Shown one piece after another: positions 46,901 to 58,325 of a stretch of 64,000 bases of DNA. The position numbers and the translations under genes are program-made. Source of the stretch: Sitta carolinensis (Eukaryota; Chordata; Aves; Passeriformes; Sittidae); the NCBI GenBank assembly GCA_032173965.1, contig CM063283.1:15852501-15916500 (forward strand), given 5' to 3'. Positions within the stretch are counted from its first letter, which is position 1. Each line of letters starts with the position of its first letter. The notes under the pieces were generated by a model. The model saw only the letters and a list, made by a program, of their open reading frames with translations, was not told where the DNA came from and made no database searches.

Positions 46901-47899
46901 AAACTGAGCAGGAAGCAAAGCTACCATGAACCACAGCAGAAAGCCCTTCAAACACAGAGGACTGGAAGCAACTGAAGTGACAAGGCTGATCTCAGGAACT
47001 CAGAGAAGAGAGCAGGTAACACGAGGAAGGTCCCAGCGCAAGAGCTGGCACCCACTGCTCTGCAGTGCAGGTGAACAGAGCTGATGCCTTCCTCCTTATC
47101 ATCAAGGTGGCAACAAAAGGAGATCCAACATGTGTGTGCATAAAAAATTTCAGGCCAGACCATAGGTGTCCTCTGATCCCTGTGGCATCTGAAGCAAGAT
47201 ACTAGATTTCTAAGTAAACAAGGAAATGTACGGTTCTGCCTTCCCCTTCAGGGTGGGTCATTAGGGGATCTGACATTAGTTTTCTTAGCAAATGAAATGA
47301 GTATAAAGGTTAGTGGTGGCAAGAGGTTGAGTCTCAGTTTTCTCTTCTGCTGCACAGAAAAAACTGATTCTCCTTGTCCTGACCATTTTCTGGGATAAAC
47401 ACCTTCTGAGGCCTCTTGGTAAATGAAGGAAAAAAATTAATAATAATAGAAAAGAGTATTTTCATAGTTTCATGTTTGTCTAAGCAGAGAGCATTTGAGG
47501 GTAGCAGACATACCATGCAGGCTGTTGCATCTAGAATTAACCTCTTTCCATCATGGAAGAGGACAACTTCCTTAAGATATGTGGGGGCAAGAATGTTAAA
47601 TTCCATGGCATGACTTACTGTGACACCAGCTCAGTTAAAATCACTGAAAGACAACCATTAGAAAACCTCATCCATCACTGTAGAGAGTAAAGGAAAACAG
47701 AAGACTAAATCCTGAACTACTATTTCTCCCCTTCTTCCTTAGCTAAAGACAGGGCTGTTGGAAGAGCTATCAAAGAATGATGTCCAGTGAAGTCAGGAGA
47801 ATACCAGGTCAGCCATTTAGGATAATCTTTCTTGCATGAATTGCAGAAATGAAGGAGGGTAGACAAGGAAAGAAGAGAATTCTACATAAGTTTCACCCA
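43946..47899. other. Intergenic, no gene seen
   Basis: Holds a tandem pair of a 16-bp AAAAAGTTATATTCC-like unit (45888-45921). A locally GC-richer stretch at 45000-45320 has no exon I can support. Otherwise unremarkable. Confidence 0.5.
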
Positions 47900-49365
47900 G
47901 CAGATCAGTGCAAGCATGGAAAAAGCATCTGTGCTATTTAAACACAATCTGGCCTTCAGCGGGGGCAAAGAAAAAGCCACAGAGGCTGCTTCTGAGAGAG
48001 AAGCTACTCAAAACTTCTACTATGCCCAGCAGAGCCAAACCCTAAAGGCTCTGACAATGGACACATTGACTGGCCCAGTCAGAGAAGTTAGTAACACCTC
48101 TGCATTGACGTATTTATGAGTGAAAAATCGCACGCAATCCCTCTTTTTTCCTCCAAGGGATGGGGGAGGATGGCCGGCCCGGGGCCATCCCAGCCCAAGA
48201 GCGGACGCGCGGCCAGGGCGGTGCGGCCGCTGCCATCTCGGCGTGACTCGCAGTGACATTTTTTTATTTAGCTGCTTTTAACCAGCCGTGCTGCAGACAG
48301 AAAGGCGAGGGCAGCCTGCGCGGTGCCGGCAGGGACCATGTGTTCAGCAGCGAGGGGTATGGCGAGCAATTCCCCTATGCAGAGCCCGGTCGGGATCAAC
48401 ATTTCAGCGCTGCAAAACTGTAAAAACTTTTCAGTTGATAGAACTTGAGAACAAACGAACCTACCGACACAAATTCTCTCCCAGGTCAGAGAAAAGGAAA
48501 AGGCGAGGAGAACAACACAGCAACACTAAGGGCAGTGAAAAGGAGGGAGGGGGAAAGGAGGTGCTGCAAGCATCGAGCATCGGAGCTGAGATTCTTCTGC
48601 AAGTCGTGGTGAGGACTATGATAGAACAAACTGTTTCCCTGTAATCCATGAAGTGCAAGGGGGGTGCAGAGGTCCATCTGCGGCCTGTGAGAAAAAGGCA
48701 CTCACACTGGAGCGGGTGGATGTTGAGAAGCTGTAATTTAGTGAGAAACTTGAACAGAGAGAGGAGACCCTTGCTTCCAAGGATAGAGGAAGAGGACCCT
48801 TGCTTCCATATTAGAACAGCTCCTCTTAGAAGACTAAATCCCATGAACTAAATGACTATGCAGACAGCTGTGGGAAGACTGCTTTGCCCGAGGTAGGGAT
48901 TCACATTGCAGCTGGTCAGGCAGGGCTGCTACTCGTGAAAATTAGAACCACTTTGGAGAAGTTCACAGAGACGTGTCTCCTGTGGGAAAGACCCCACGGC
49001 AGAGCAGAAGAGATTCCTCTCCCTAAACAAACTGAAGAAAGATTTTTAGAAGTTACAAACTGACTTAAAACCCTCATGTGTTGTCTCCCTGTGCTGGTGG
49101 TAGGAAAGAAAGAAAGGCTGGAGGGTGGGGAGGAGAGGTGTTTATGTTAGTTCTTATTATTCTCTTTTAATTCTATCAATATATTTTTCTTTAAACTTTT
49201 TAAGTTTTGAGCCTTTTTTGCTCTTAGAGTGTTTTCTCCTAATTCTTGACTTACCCCATGAGTCTTTTAGATCTTTTCTTTTCCTCTCTCTGCTCAACTA
49301 TAGCAGAGCAGAATGAATGGTTTTTCGTGGGTGCCTAACCTCTAGCCAATATCAACCCCCCCACA
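47900..49365 (+). mobile_element. Long ERVL-like avian LTR with CpG-rich segment
   Basis: The right end, GTGGGTGCCTAACCTCTAGCC and ATCAACCCCCCCACA, matches the 3' terminus I know from a large avian LTR family. Upstream are its typical purine-rich units (GTAATCCATGAAGTGCAAGG, GGGAAAGACCCCACGGCAGA, GGACCCTTGCTTCCA twice), then a T-rich stretch with TTTTGAGCCTTTTTTGCTC. The CpG cluster at 48140-48420, with a NotI-type GCGGCCGC, lies inside, so it is more likely LTR U3 than a host promoter. The left boundary is approximate. No gag or pol follows. Confidence 0.6.
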
Positions 49366-52300
49366 GTGGCCAATCCTGTGTTTGGCAGTGTGCACCTGGG
49401 ATCTGAGCTGAGGAGGACTGCAGTGCGGAAATTTCCTCACTGCATTTGCTTTTCTAATCCTTATAAAATGCCTTATCCAAAGGACTGTCCCAGCAAGTGT
49501 AGCTACCAGAGCCAGAAAAAATAGTTATTGCACTTAAATATCACTTATGTCACAAAGAACAGAAAACAAACATGACCTATACAGGCCTTCAGAGAGCTGT
49601 AATTTATCCAGATCTGGAGAAGGGAGACTATTCAAAATCAGTGCTGAATTTTTTAACAAGATATCTAAAATTAATCTCCCTAGAATTCTCACATTTCTTT
49701 TTCTAAATAATTTTTTTGCTAGTTGCTGTTTTTCCATAAAAAGCTGTACCTTTTTCTTACTAGTTGCACAGGGTTAGATGTTCTTTACATTTTAATAATT
49801 TTTCTTTTGTTTGGCATTCTGAAGCAGTAGATACACTCTCTAGTAGATTATTCTGTTACTTAAATACAGATAGACTTGTTTTAAAAACTGTATTTTCATA
49901 TGTACTCCCAGCATCACTTGAATGCCATTACTACACCAACCATTCCATTATAGTTACCATGGAGAAAATTGCACATACTGAGAGGCTATCTTGACCTTTG
50001 AGTATTTTTATTTCTTACAGAGCTTCAGTCATTGGTGAGGGAAACTGGGACATCCACATTCCCAAAGAAAAAGGGTGGCAGACAGTCAGAAACATTCATT
50101 TAGAGATGACCTTTGCAATCAGTCAAGCTAAAAATACTCATCCCCCATCCACACATTGCATTTGAGCCCCTGAGCTTATGCCTGCTTGTTGTTAGAAAAC
50201 AAAGGCAGCAGTGTTTTATGGGGCCACCTCAGGCAGTGACCCTGAGATTAAGGACAGTAAAGGACAGCTCACAGGAAGACTTGGGAGCTCTCATTAGGTT
50301 ATCTGATACGGCACACAGCTCTGGTGCAAGTTTTGATTTATTCCAAACCCACCCAGAAGTCATGAAGCCCACAGAAACAAGTGAAGCTGCCTGCATCGAC
50401 AATACACAATGTGCAGACTTAGAGCAGATGGGAGTAATTGGTCCCTGGCAAGTCTTCAAAAAATCCCAGATCTAAATGACAAAGTTCTGGTTTTCTTCTT
50501 AAAAATGATTGTGTTGTGGCCCTCTCCAGAGCAGAAAGTCTATGATAAGGAGAAATAATCAATCTTAGTTCTTTTTGAGACTGTCCAGAGCTTACAAGAT
50601 TTTTTGGAATTATGAGCAGGCACAACACAGCTTTTCCGAAGCCAAGCAGGGGGTTTAATGTCCTTCCTTTAAAAAAAAAAATTCTCCTACCATGTCAACT
50701 TCTTTTCCCTAAATTTGTTGCAAATGCAGTTTTGTTCCCGGCAGAAGGTTATGTTTGTAGTGGATGGAGTATTATCAGTGTTTGCCACACAGAGAGCAAT
50801 AACCTGTAATTTTCATAGACACGTAGGTGTCTGTGTTACTTTATAATTTCTTTGGTATGTCTAGGCCACAGGCTCTGTCTCTGTCAAGAGCCACAGAAAG
50901 AGAAGGGAAGTGCAGAAGGGCAAGTGGCCCCAGCAAGGCAGGAAGGGGTCAACAGGGGCACAGCCAGGCCACAGCCACATGCCAACCTCTGGAATCCTGT
51001 TTGGACTGGCAATGTGCCAAACTGGCTCCAGCCTCTTTAGGAGGGGAAAAAAAGGGTTTGAAATGTATCAGGTGTATGAAAACAACTATTTTATCTAAAG
51101 AAATACAAAAGATGTTAGACAGCTCTGTTCAGTAGTTTATGCTGCGGCTCAGGTCAGTGGTACATACCTGTAATGTTTAATGCAGTCATCTTAAATGATC
51201 CCTTTACTTTTTTCAATAGAAAGCTTTACAGAGTTTCCCTCTTCCTAAGTTCCCCTAAAATGTTGATGGAAATGTTCAGAAAAAAAAATGACCCAATGAA
51301 AAATACCTTTTTTTTTTTTTTTTTTTTTTTTTCAGATGGGTTATTTTGATTTAAAAAGAATAAAACACATTTTTGCAAGACTGTAAAATTTAATTTCCTC
51401 TATGTCTGAATAGGTTGTTTATTCTCTTCATTTGAAAATGCAGGTTTAATTCATGTGTGGCTTGCTTTGACACCTACTAAAAATCAGCTAGCCCATTACT
51501 GTATCAACTGTTGCTTCAGAAGTAGTTGTCTTGGTTAAGAAATGACAGGATGAGTTAAATAGGCCTTTTCTGACAGGTGAAGAAATCTGCCATCTTTAGC
51601 CTGACATCACTGCAAAATCCCTGATGATTCCTATTCCTTAAAGAAAGAGCAAAGGTGGGAAACTCTTACAACCTGCTTGCAGGTTACTCATTTCCTGACC
51701 CTCTGCCAAGGCCCAATGCCAACCACCCCAGGCTCCCACATAACTCCTGAGGACTCTGCATATCCATGCCTTCCTCTTCTTCAGGAGAGAGGAAAAGGAC
51801 ACAGGAAGAGATGGGCCTCTGAAACACTGACATAGAACACTCAGAACAATGAAAGTCGCTTAAAACCACATCTTGAACATCAAAATAGATGAGTGCTGTC
51901 CAGTCACTGGATGTGGGAGAGCCCCATGGAAAAAAGTAGGTTGAGGCTTATTCAGTCCACCCAAGGAGGCCAAATTCAAATCACATGCATAAACTTTTTA
52001 TTTTACAATTTCATACCTTCCATTTACACAAGGGGATAAGGCTGGTTTCCCTGTTATTCATCCTGTTACCTGGGCAACACATTTCTTTTAGGATCTCCTT
52101 TCCTCTTTGTAATTCAAGGGCAGATGATGCTTTCCTCTGGTTGTCTTTTCCATTTTTCATGCTTCAAACAGTCAGTGCAGAAGTGGAATTCCCACACCTT
52201 TTTCCTATATTTTGCTTGCTGCCCATTCCTCAGCAGGATCCTTGTTTCCTATTCCCATTAGGCTTGCCAATAAAGTAACCAAAACCATGGTTCATCCACT

Positions 52301-53229
52301 TAGAAAAAACATTGCCTTTCCTGTTGCCCTCCATGAACTGCTTTGTAGCAGCACCCTGAGGGCAGCAGACTTCCTCTCTTCAGCTCCCCAAACTATAGTT
52401 TGAGCCTCACAGCGTATTTTGTGGCATCACTGGACAAATTCAGGCCCAGTCAAGTCCAGGAAACTAAATAACTTGCAGCCAAAAGTAAATGCATTTGCTT
52501 GCTACCTAACACGCAGGCTTGGATATCTTGACAGGAATTTTCAGGAAGTCCCCACTTCCCAGGCAATTTAACTACTTACATTTTTGGGAATACAAGGGAG
52601 TTATGCCTTTAAAACACTGCCTGCTTTAAGTAGAGTATATAAGAGGGGCTCTCCTTGCTGATTTCCCTCAGCTTCAGACTAGGTCAGCCATGAAATGCTA
52701 CCCATGTAATTAGTTATTTTTGCCTTAACTTGATGCCAGCTGGCAAACTGGGAGCTGGGGAGAACTAGCAGGGTTTTGCTAAATATGTTAAAGTAAATAG
52801 AAATGAAGAATTTATCCTGGACTCTTCTAATTCAGCAAAGAAAAGGATATAAAGGCTTGAAGAACATTTCAGAAAGTTTTGATGCATAAATTTTGTTTAG
52901 TTTTAGTGAGGCTTTTCTATTTTCATGAAGAGCGTTGAATCTCAGTTCCACATACTTCATTGGTTATCTTTACTAGCACTGACATCTGTAAGATTGGGTG
53001 TCAGAATGTCTTACCATGTCAGAATGGTAGGTTACACATGGGCCAGCCCAAGTATGCATTCCCATAAAAAGAAGGATAATGTTTGTGGCTCTTCAAGATG
53101 GAACAAATCATCAATCTCATCTGAACATCACACAATACTTTAATAACTTAAATATCTCAGGTCAACGTGTTTATAGCTAATAGGTGAGAAAATTCTCCTG
53201 GGTAGCTGTGTTGAAGCAAGGGCAAAGAA
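49366..53229. other. Intergenic, no established gene
   Basis: Contains a T run of about 25 bases at 51308-51332 and a promoter-like TATA segment at 52636 (listed separately). Other frames are short. Confidence 0.5.
52636..52690 (+). promoter_or_regulatory. Promoter-like TATA segment
   Basis: GTATATAAGAGGGGCTC is a good TATA box. A start would fall near 52668, and the first ATG (52690, context GCCATGA) opens only a 7-codon frame. At 52925 a 72-codon frame begins MKSVESQFHILHWLSLLAL, with a hydrophobic start. No gene could be assembled, and TATA-like strings are common in AT-rich DNA. Confidence 0.25.
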
Positions 53230-54045
53230 ATCATGGAACAGCTTGGGTTCTAAGGGACCTTATGGATAATCTTGTTCCAATCCCTCTGCCATAGGCAGGG
53301 ACAGCTTCCACCAGACCAGGTTGCTGAAGGCCCCATCCACTTGAACACTTCCAGGGATGAGGCATCCACAACCTGTTCCAGACTTTACTGCCCTCACAGT
53401 AAAGAATTTCTTCCTAATGTCTAATCTAAACCTAACCTCTTACAGTTTGGAACCTATATCCCTTATATTATCACCACCTGCCATTGTAAAAGGGCTCTCC
53501 CCATTTTTCTTGTAGGCCTTCAGTACCTCTTCTTCAGGTACTGAAAGGCCAGAATAAGCTTTCCCTGGAGCCATCTCTTCTCGAGGCTGAACAACCCCAA
53601 TTCTCTCAGCCTTTCCTCCTAGGAGAGGTGCTCCATCCCTTTAATCATATTGGTGTCCTTTCTCTGAACTCACTCCAACAGGCACACATTGTTCCTGTGG
53701 TGGGACCCCAGAGGTGGATGCAGTGTTCCAGGTGGGGTCTCACCAGAGTGGTGCAGAGGGGCGAAATCCCCTCCCTTGCCCTGCTGGCCGTGCTGCCTTG
53801 GATGCAGCCCAGGACGTGTCTGGCTTTCTGGGCTTCCAAATGCACATTGCCAGCTCATATCCAGCCTCTCATCCACCAGCATCCTCAAGTCCTTCTTGGC
53901 AGGGCTGTTCTCCATCTGTTTATCCCCTGATTTGATACCAGGGGTCACCCCAACACAGGTGCAGCACCTTGCACTTGGTGTTGTTAAACCTTATGAGATT
54001 CTCATGGGCCACTTCTCAAGCTTGTCCAGGCCCTTCCGGATGGCA
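53230..54045 (-). repeat. CR1 LINE fragment, about 815 bp
   Basis: TCATGGAACAGCTTGGGTTC, then CATAGGCAGGGACAGCTTCC, through the ORF2 3' coding part to TTGTCCAGGCCCTTCCGGAT. It contains several stops and indels. Confidence 0.9.
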
Positions 54046-54252
54046 GAGCCACATAGTTCTGTCTTACCTATATCTTTTCATTTAAGTACAGAAGGGGATA
54101 TTGCTCCATCTCAGCTAGCACATACACATTTTTTTCCATGCAAGATTCTTAAAAATTTTCAGAGTTTGCCAAAAGAGTGTGTAATGGCTCTGTAAGCATT
54201 ATGTGCTGCTTGGGACCTCCAACTAAGTGGATGTTCAATTTTAGATTCAAGA

Positions 54253-54330
54253 CTATATATACACATATATATATATATATATATATATTTTTATATATGT
54301 GTGTGAGTGTGTGTATATATAAATATATGC
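54253..54330. repeat. (TA)n/(TG)n microsatellite
   Basis: TATATACACATATATATATA continues as alternating TA, then GTGTGTGAGTGTGTG and more TATATA. Confidence 0.95.
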
Positions 54331-55661
54331 TATCTATATTAGCCAAACTATATACAAATCACATAATTTAAAATTAATTCACTTACCTTCATGGTATGTT
54401 AGAACTTCAGCCTCCAGGTGGAAGAACTGCTATTATAATGTTTGCTGCAAGCTGTTCCAGGTTTTGTATTATTATTTGCTTATGAGAGATTAAATCTTCA
54501 GTTGGAGTTCCTCTAGGATTTGGCTAACATTCAAAGTCTTCTAAAATTATTTATATTGGGCAAATTCATGAATACAGTCATGTAGGGTCAGCTTAGTACC
54601 TTTGAAGCCTGGGGCAAACCACACTACACACCTATTCTACAATTCTACAGTAAAACACCCATCAGTGCCTGCCACCCATCTTGGTATGAGCTGAACAATA
54701 GATCCAAGTCATGTAAAACCACAAAATGGAATATATGCAGCTGTTTCACATGCCAGTAATTAATGAGTCTAATTCTTATCAGAAAAATTTGTTCCACATC
54801 AAAGGTCTCAGAATTCTCACTGAATAAGAAAAGGAGACTTTGTGCCCCTCAACCATTGGCTCTACATGAAATATTCTATCAAGAAGGCTGAAGTTAAAAA
54901 CCTTTATCCCTTTAGCTAAGATGTTAATAGGTGATATGTGTTGTGCACATGCTCTTACAGGAGCTATGGATGCATCCACAGGTTCGCCTAGAGGGTAAGA
55001 TAACATCTTTCAGCAAGAGAAGCAACACCCTCTGCCTCTTCTGTCTACACTGTAGCTAGTAAGGAAGGGACAGGAACAAATCTGGAGTCAGTCTGGGGAC
55101 CCTGGCATTCTCTTGCTAACCTGCTAACCTGCTGCATGCCAAAGCCAAGGTTTATATTTGCACTGGCAGATCTCCAGTTAATATTCTGCTTCACTAGCCC
55201 TCTAGCAGATTGTGTAAAGGGTAAAAGGTACTCCAAACATAGACTAGTCCTTCTTTTTACTAAATACTATACCTGGAAATGGAAGGCTGCTGGTTTGACA
55301 GTTATGTAAATAGAAATAAGTTTACATTTTTAAAAAATAACTACTTGACAATGTACAGAAATGGGAAGATGGTTGTTGTAGAGACAGGTACATGCTTGTA
55401 GCTAACTTTGGCAAAACACCAGTATTCATGGATTTGTCTCCTTCTTGGGACTACTTAAATGCAGACTTTCTCTGGAGTTTCCTGTTATCTATCAATGTGA
55501 CAATCTTTCCAGGAATACTCATTTAATAATAGCAGCCCCATATTTATTGAGGCTATCATTTTTCCTGTACTTTTGTTGGAGGAGGACTGAATGTAACTGC
55601 CCAAATTAGATGCTGATGTCCTTTGGGAATATGGGTGTAGAACAACTTCCTGGACAGAAAA
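54331..55661. other. Intergenic, no gene seen
   Basis: AT-rich, no recognised repeat. A short CTAACCTG duplication at about 55115-55132 only. Confidence 0.5.
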
Positions 55662-58325
55662 TAGTAGAACAGTATAGTTCAGCTGGAAGGGAATTTACAA
55701 TGATCATCTAGTCCAACTGCCTGACCAATTCAGGGCTCATTGAAAATAAAAGCATGGTGTTAAGGACATTTTTCCAAATGCCTTAAACACTGCCAGGTCT
55801 GGGGCATTGACCACCACTCTAGGAAACCTGTTGCAGTGTCTGACCTCTTTCTCAATAAAGAAGTACTTCCTAATGTCCAGTCTACATCTCCCATGGAGCA
55901 GCTTTCAAACTGCTGTCCTGTGACTAGATAAAGAGGAGAAGAGATCAGCACCACTCTCTCCCCTTCCTCTCTTCTGGGAGATGTAGAGAGCTATGATGTC
56001 ATCTCTCAGCCTCCTTTCCTCCAAACCAGACAAAACCAAAAGTCTTATTTGTTCCTCATAGGATGTACCTTCCAGTCCTTCCACCAGTTTTGTTGCCTCC
56101 TCTGCATGCATTCAAGTAGTCAAACACCCTTCCTAAACTGTCCAGAACTGCACACAGAACTCCAGGTGAGGCCGCACCAATGCTAAATACAGTGGGATAA
56201 TCAATTTTTCTTGCTGTGTTTGATGCGCCCGAGGGTGGGGTTTGCTCTCTTGTCTGCCTGGGCACAATGCTGGCTCATATTGAGCTGGCTACAAACCAGC
56301 ACCCCCAGATCTTCTGCAGGCTGCCCTCCAGCCACCCCTCTCCCCACTTACACTTGTGCCTGGTGTTGTTCCATTCCATGTGCATAATCTGGCATTTGGA
56401 ATTGCTAAATTTTGTCCCATTGATCATTGCCCAATGCTCCATTCTATCTAGATCCTCTGCAAGGCCTCTTCTCCCTTGAAAGAATCAATGGCATTTTCAA
56501 GTTTTGTATCATCGTAAGAGTTGCTATTGGTTCATCCAAATCCTGCATCCAGACCATTGATAAGTACAATAAAGAATCCAGATCACTGATAAATACAATA
56601 AAGAGAACTGGGCCGAAAACTGAGCCTTGAGGAACACCGCTGTGACTGGTCACCAGCCAGATGCAGTGCTATTCACTACAGCCCTTTGAACCTTGCTGAG
56701 ATAGATCTTCACCCAACACATCACATACCTGCTCCTCCTGCAGCTGGACAGCTTGTCCAAAAGGATGCCATGAGCAACAGTATCAAAAGCCTTACTAAAA
56801 TCTATAAAAACTACCTCCATCACCTTTCCTTTATCCACTAGGTGAGTAGCCTCACAGAAATATACCAAATCAGTTCAACAGGACTTTCTCTTTGTTTACC
56901 CATGCTGACTGTGCCTGATGATTGCATCGTTCCTGAAATGACTTTCAATAGTATGTAGTATGGTCTTCATAATATTTCCAGGTACTAACAGGTCTGTACT
57001 TTCCTAAGTCTTCCCTCATGTCCTTCTTTTAAATTGGAATTACACATTCAGAGGGGACCTCGCCAGACTCCGGAGGTCTCTGGCAGATGATCTAGAGGGG
57101 TCCTGTCATAACATACTCAGCTCCTTCAGAACGCTGGGATGACTTCCATCAAACCCCATGGGCTTAAGAACATTCAGCTTATGCAACTGATTCCTTGCTA
57201 TTTCAGTGTCCACAAATGAAAAGTCACTGTTCCTACAGTCATAGTCCTCTGACTCAAGGAACTGGGCAACCCAAGGGAGTGAGGAAAAAAAAATATGGAT
57301 CACTTTCCCTTTTTCTTTATCCCTATTTACCAGGTGATCATCTTCAATAAGTAGCGGTTCAATGTTTTCTTGAGACTTCCTTGTTCTACTAACATACTTA
57401 AAAAGGCCTGTTCTGTCATCTGACCTAACACTGGCCAGTTTCAACCCTAGTTCAGCTTTGATCTTACATGTCTTCTCCCTGCATGTGCAAACTAGAGCTC
57501 TGTAATCTTCCTGTGAAGCCTGACCTTGCTTCCAGAGATTGTACCATTTCTTTTTCCTCCTGAGCTCCATGTTCAGCTGAGCTGGTCTCCTTCCCTGCTT
57601 ATTTGGCTTACAACACAGTGGATTTGTCTGCTCCTGTGCCTTTAAAAGGCAGTTGTTGAAAACTGACCAGCACTTGTGGACCCCAGGCCCACAAAAGCAG
57701 ATTCCCTGGGAACTCTGCTAAATAGCTCCCTGAATAGCTTAAAGTTTACTCACCCGAAGTCCAGGGTAGAAACTCTGATGTCCTTTTTTCTCATTACAGT
57801 GACTATTTTAAACACTTCCTGTGACAATTTGAAACCATACTGCCACATCCCTAAGTCCTTCTTTAGTCACGAATAACAAGTCTAGGGGGCCATCTTTCCT
57901 AGCTGACTCACTGAGTACTTGTGTCAAGAAGTTATCTACAACAAACTACTGGAATTTCCCAGACTAGCTTGTCACATCAGTATGGTATTCCCAGCTGATG
58001 TCTGGGAAGTTGAAATCTCCCATGCGGACCAAGGCTTCTGATCCAGATGTTTCCCTTGCCTATAGAATAACTCATCAGTCCTACCACTCTGCCTGGGCTA
58101 CCAGTTAACACCCACTACAGCATTTGCTTTGTTTTCCATCTCCGCTATTATTCATGCAGAAGCTCCCAAACACATAATTTCTAACTGAAAGGACTGTACA
58201 GCCAAACCTCTCCCTCACACACAGTGCAACTCCTCCACCTCAGCTGCCCTGCCTGTCCCTCCTGAGCAGCCTGTGTGGTATCCCGCCACACCTCTAACCA
58301 CTAACACCAATGCTATCATAGGATT
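55662..58325 (-). pseudogene. Long, old CR1 LINE copy covering endonuclease and reverse transcriptase
   Basis: About 2.7 kb on the minus strand. The 3' end starts with the block ATCATCTAGTCCAACTGCCT. Motif B-like GVPQGSVFGPVLF lies in the frame 56653-56444 and motif A FIDFSKAFDTV in 56868-56650. The N-terminal RT part is in 57570-57106. The endonuclease signature GDFNFPDISW is at about 58023-57994, with more degraded endonuclease sequence out to about 58325. Frames are broken many times, so it is inactive and older than the copy at 40952. It is unusual in keeping the endonuclease half; most copies here are 3' ends. Confidence 0.88.

Noticed and set aside
48140..48420. CpG island as a host-gene promoter (for example MAP6)
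   Set aside because: Adjacent sequence matches avian LTR style, and no MAP6-like coding sequence follows in any frame.
51308..51332. Long T run as the tail of a processed pseudogene on the minus strand
   Set aside because: No coding remnant lies beside it; a simple homopolymer is enough.
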